Assembly (NCBI GenBank): GCA_002721775.1
Contig: PBLM01000042.1
Location: 1-6,969, forward strand
DNA: 6,969 nucleotides
Direction of reading: 5' to 3'
Origin: Rhodospirillaceae bacterium
Lineage (GTDB): Bacteria; Pseudomonadota; Alphaproteobacteria; Puniceispirillales; Puniceispirillaceae
Shown here: one piece after another, positions 6,601-6,969 of the stretch
Layout of the letters: every line of letters begins with the position of its first letter
Numbering within the stretch: the stretch's first letter is position 1
Notes under the pieces: model-generated
The model's input: only the letters and a program-made list of their open reading frames with translations
Database searches by the model: none
What the model was told of the DNA's origin: nothing
Position numbers and translations under genes: made by a program

Positions 6601-6969
6601 TCTTGACTACCTGTCTCGATTAAAAACTGCACAAAGCGCTATCCCGCTAACTGAGGTTCAACCAGCTTCTGAAATTACCCCACGCTTGACTTCGGGGGCT
6701 ATGTCACACGGTGCGTTGGTCGCTTCGGCTCATGAAGCTGTAGCTCACGGAACAAATATGGTAGGAGGTCTTTCAAATTCAGGTGAGGGAGGAGAACACC
6801 TTAGCCGATATGGAACTATTAGGGCCAGTCGTATAAAACAATTTGCATCCGGAAGGTTTGGTGTTTGGGCAGGATATTTAGCTGATCCCAAGCTCGAAGA
6901 AATTGAAATAAAGATTGGGCAAGGGGCCAAGCCTGGTGAAGGTGGGCAATTACCAGCTCAGAAAGTAAC
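3638..6969 (+). CDS. gltB: Glutamate synthase (GOGAT) large subunit, C-terminus cut off by window edge; enlarged variant
   Basis: GOGAT makes two glutamates from glutamine and 2-oxoglutarate, the second step of ammonium assimilation after glutamine synthetase. The frame is open for 1110 codons to the right edge. Residues 1-19 are a short propeptide before Cys20 (ACGVGF), the N-terminal nucleophile of the class II amidotransferase. Further signatures of that domain are HRGG (49-52), GDGAG (59-63), RFSTNT (225-230), HNGELNT (245-251), GQSDS (275-279), DGPAA (334-338) and DRLGLRPLR (352-360). The central domain includes FAQVTNPP (511-518) and GGVGF (754-758). The FMN domain begins with IPLTEVQPASEI (1002-1013), then TSGAMSHGAL (1018-1027), GGLSNSGEGGEH (1043-1054), KQFASGRFGV (1067-1076) and QGAKPGEGGQLP (1095-1106). 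The Cys residues for the 3Fe-4S cluster and the beta-helix domain would lie beyond the window. The FMN domain starts about 200 residues later than in the textbook enzyme, because of extra sequence between about 800 and 1001. Partner GltD or ferredoxin dependence cannot be judged. Confidence 0.94.
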   Translation, partial: MKDTVSSVGLYDANLEYSACGVGFLTRKDGKQSHELLILGQEALCAVPHRGGMSSEGVGDGAGISIDLSENFFSLLTGRKLKVGAFGVGNFFLPEDTSQHKNAISLVENKLRNAGMSTLLLRDLPVDNTKISERSVSKQLPIKQWIFTSSDAQSGQKLETRIHKMLLEIEAVAYVEPALMGLYPLSISSRLQVLKGRLNSWEIIPYFCDLQSREQKIHTLYFHTRFSTNTDPHPTMAQPFRLMAHNGELNTDKKNRLSEAAIASSKNSSIIRPRGQSDSCRFDQTLNARVFDEDLDLVDAVVSMMPPAWENREDLNPEVHSMLEYFSLFEEKNDGPAALIFGDGKVVGARLDRLGLRPLRTVETEKYLAVMSEAGQIGFNSEEIICRGRVEAGGMIYFDHTEKKIYSTNEALQKLASKKDYKRLVEELSVELTSLPDPSEEPARAASSYTGDLKLPARYVGYNHNQESFKFLMDPMLQAGLEKVSAMGYGNAINVLSDAEGGIAKYFSQRFAQVTNPPLDSIRELDGMTLRVALGEKPYAGSSRSKQIVINSPILKMSEMLKIKEQKFVPIEVFDILYEPNFGNTAANEKSLILAIDEIALKVANFAREKGGIAIISDRFMSKTLASIPLIIAISAINQKLIEEGLRLKLSLIAESGQIASSHHVACALGFGASAVYPLAVRLRAEEIFGFEKATFAMQRFVKAAEKALLKTMGKVGLCTVESYIGGEFFEPNFLDTGDAPLAKYFPNMKTPVGGVGFSSIAQSALDWHSFAKTVDKTEDVPILGLFKERIEGAGHSYGMSAVRGFVDLTEEEITFEQKDDNKFIDGEIDPFRLMTLRQMNDAFDLTEANYSNTSFEKLDKKTIDDFEITPGFRSFSLNLATERTRRPAALRDILALPADITNLMTAEDIKKEMMLFNRAGNVDFVVRGLIVERLNNKTVSLRLTGPFADNLDRLNALSKTLDERFGDEIFHQKIIEGKLIVESGGQALDYLSRLKTAQSAIPLTEVQPASEITPRLTSGAMSHGALVASAHEAVAHGTNMVGGLSNSGEGGEHLSRYGTIRASRIKQFASGRFGVWAGYLADPKLEEIEIKIGQGAKPGEGGQLPAQKV

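Overview
The window looks like chromosomal DNA of a Gram-negative bacterium, most likely a marine-type alphaproteobacterium. The reasons are an NDUFA9-like SDR gene next to uppP and a glutamate synthase gene, a tRNA-Leu with encoded CCA, and a moderate, uneven GC content. The lineage is an inference from gene content; no rRNA or other taxonomic marker is present.

Left part (1-1233, all minus strand). The 5' portion of a gene for a secreted FG-GAP/VCBS-repeat protein runs off the left edge. It is preceded by about 375 bases without a gene that contain several related palindromes, then by a tRNA-Leu(CAG) gene with a plausible promoter at 1278-1305.

Middle part (1419-3213). Two genes converge with only 4 bases between their stop codons. 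One encodes an NAD(P)-binding atypical short-chain dehydrogenase of the complex I NDUFA9-like family (+). The other is uppP, for undecaprenyl-diphosphate phosphatase, the membrane enzyme that recycles the lipid carrier for peptidoglycan and other surface polymers (-). For both, the longest open frame overstates the N-terminus, and internal ATG starts are preferred.

Right part (3214-6969). An AT-rich divergent control region holds a perfect 10-bp inverted repeat over a candidate uppP -35 box, and a sequence with the exact geometry of a sigma-54 (-24/-12) promoter facing the next gene. That gene is gltB, glutamate synthase (GOGAT) large subunit. It runs open for 1110 codons to the right edge without a stop. 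It has the complete class II amidotransferase domain, the central domain and the start of the FMN/glutamate-forming domain.

The most notable observation is that this GOGAT carries roughly 200 more residues than the textbook bacterial enzyme before its FMN domain. This includes an unrecognised segment of about 105 residues (897-1001) at the junction of the central and FMN domains. No mobile element, CRISPR array or clear multi-gene accessory system is visible.
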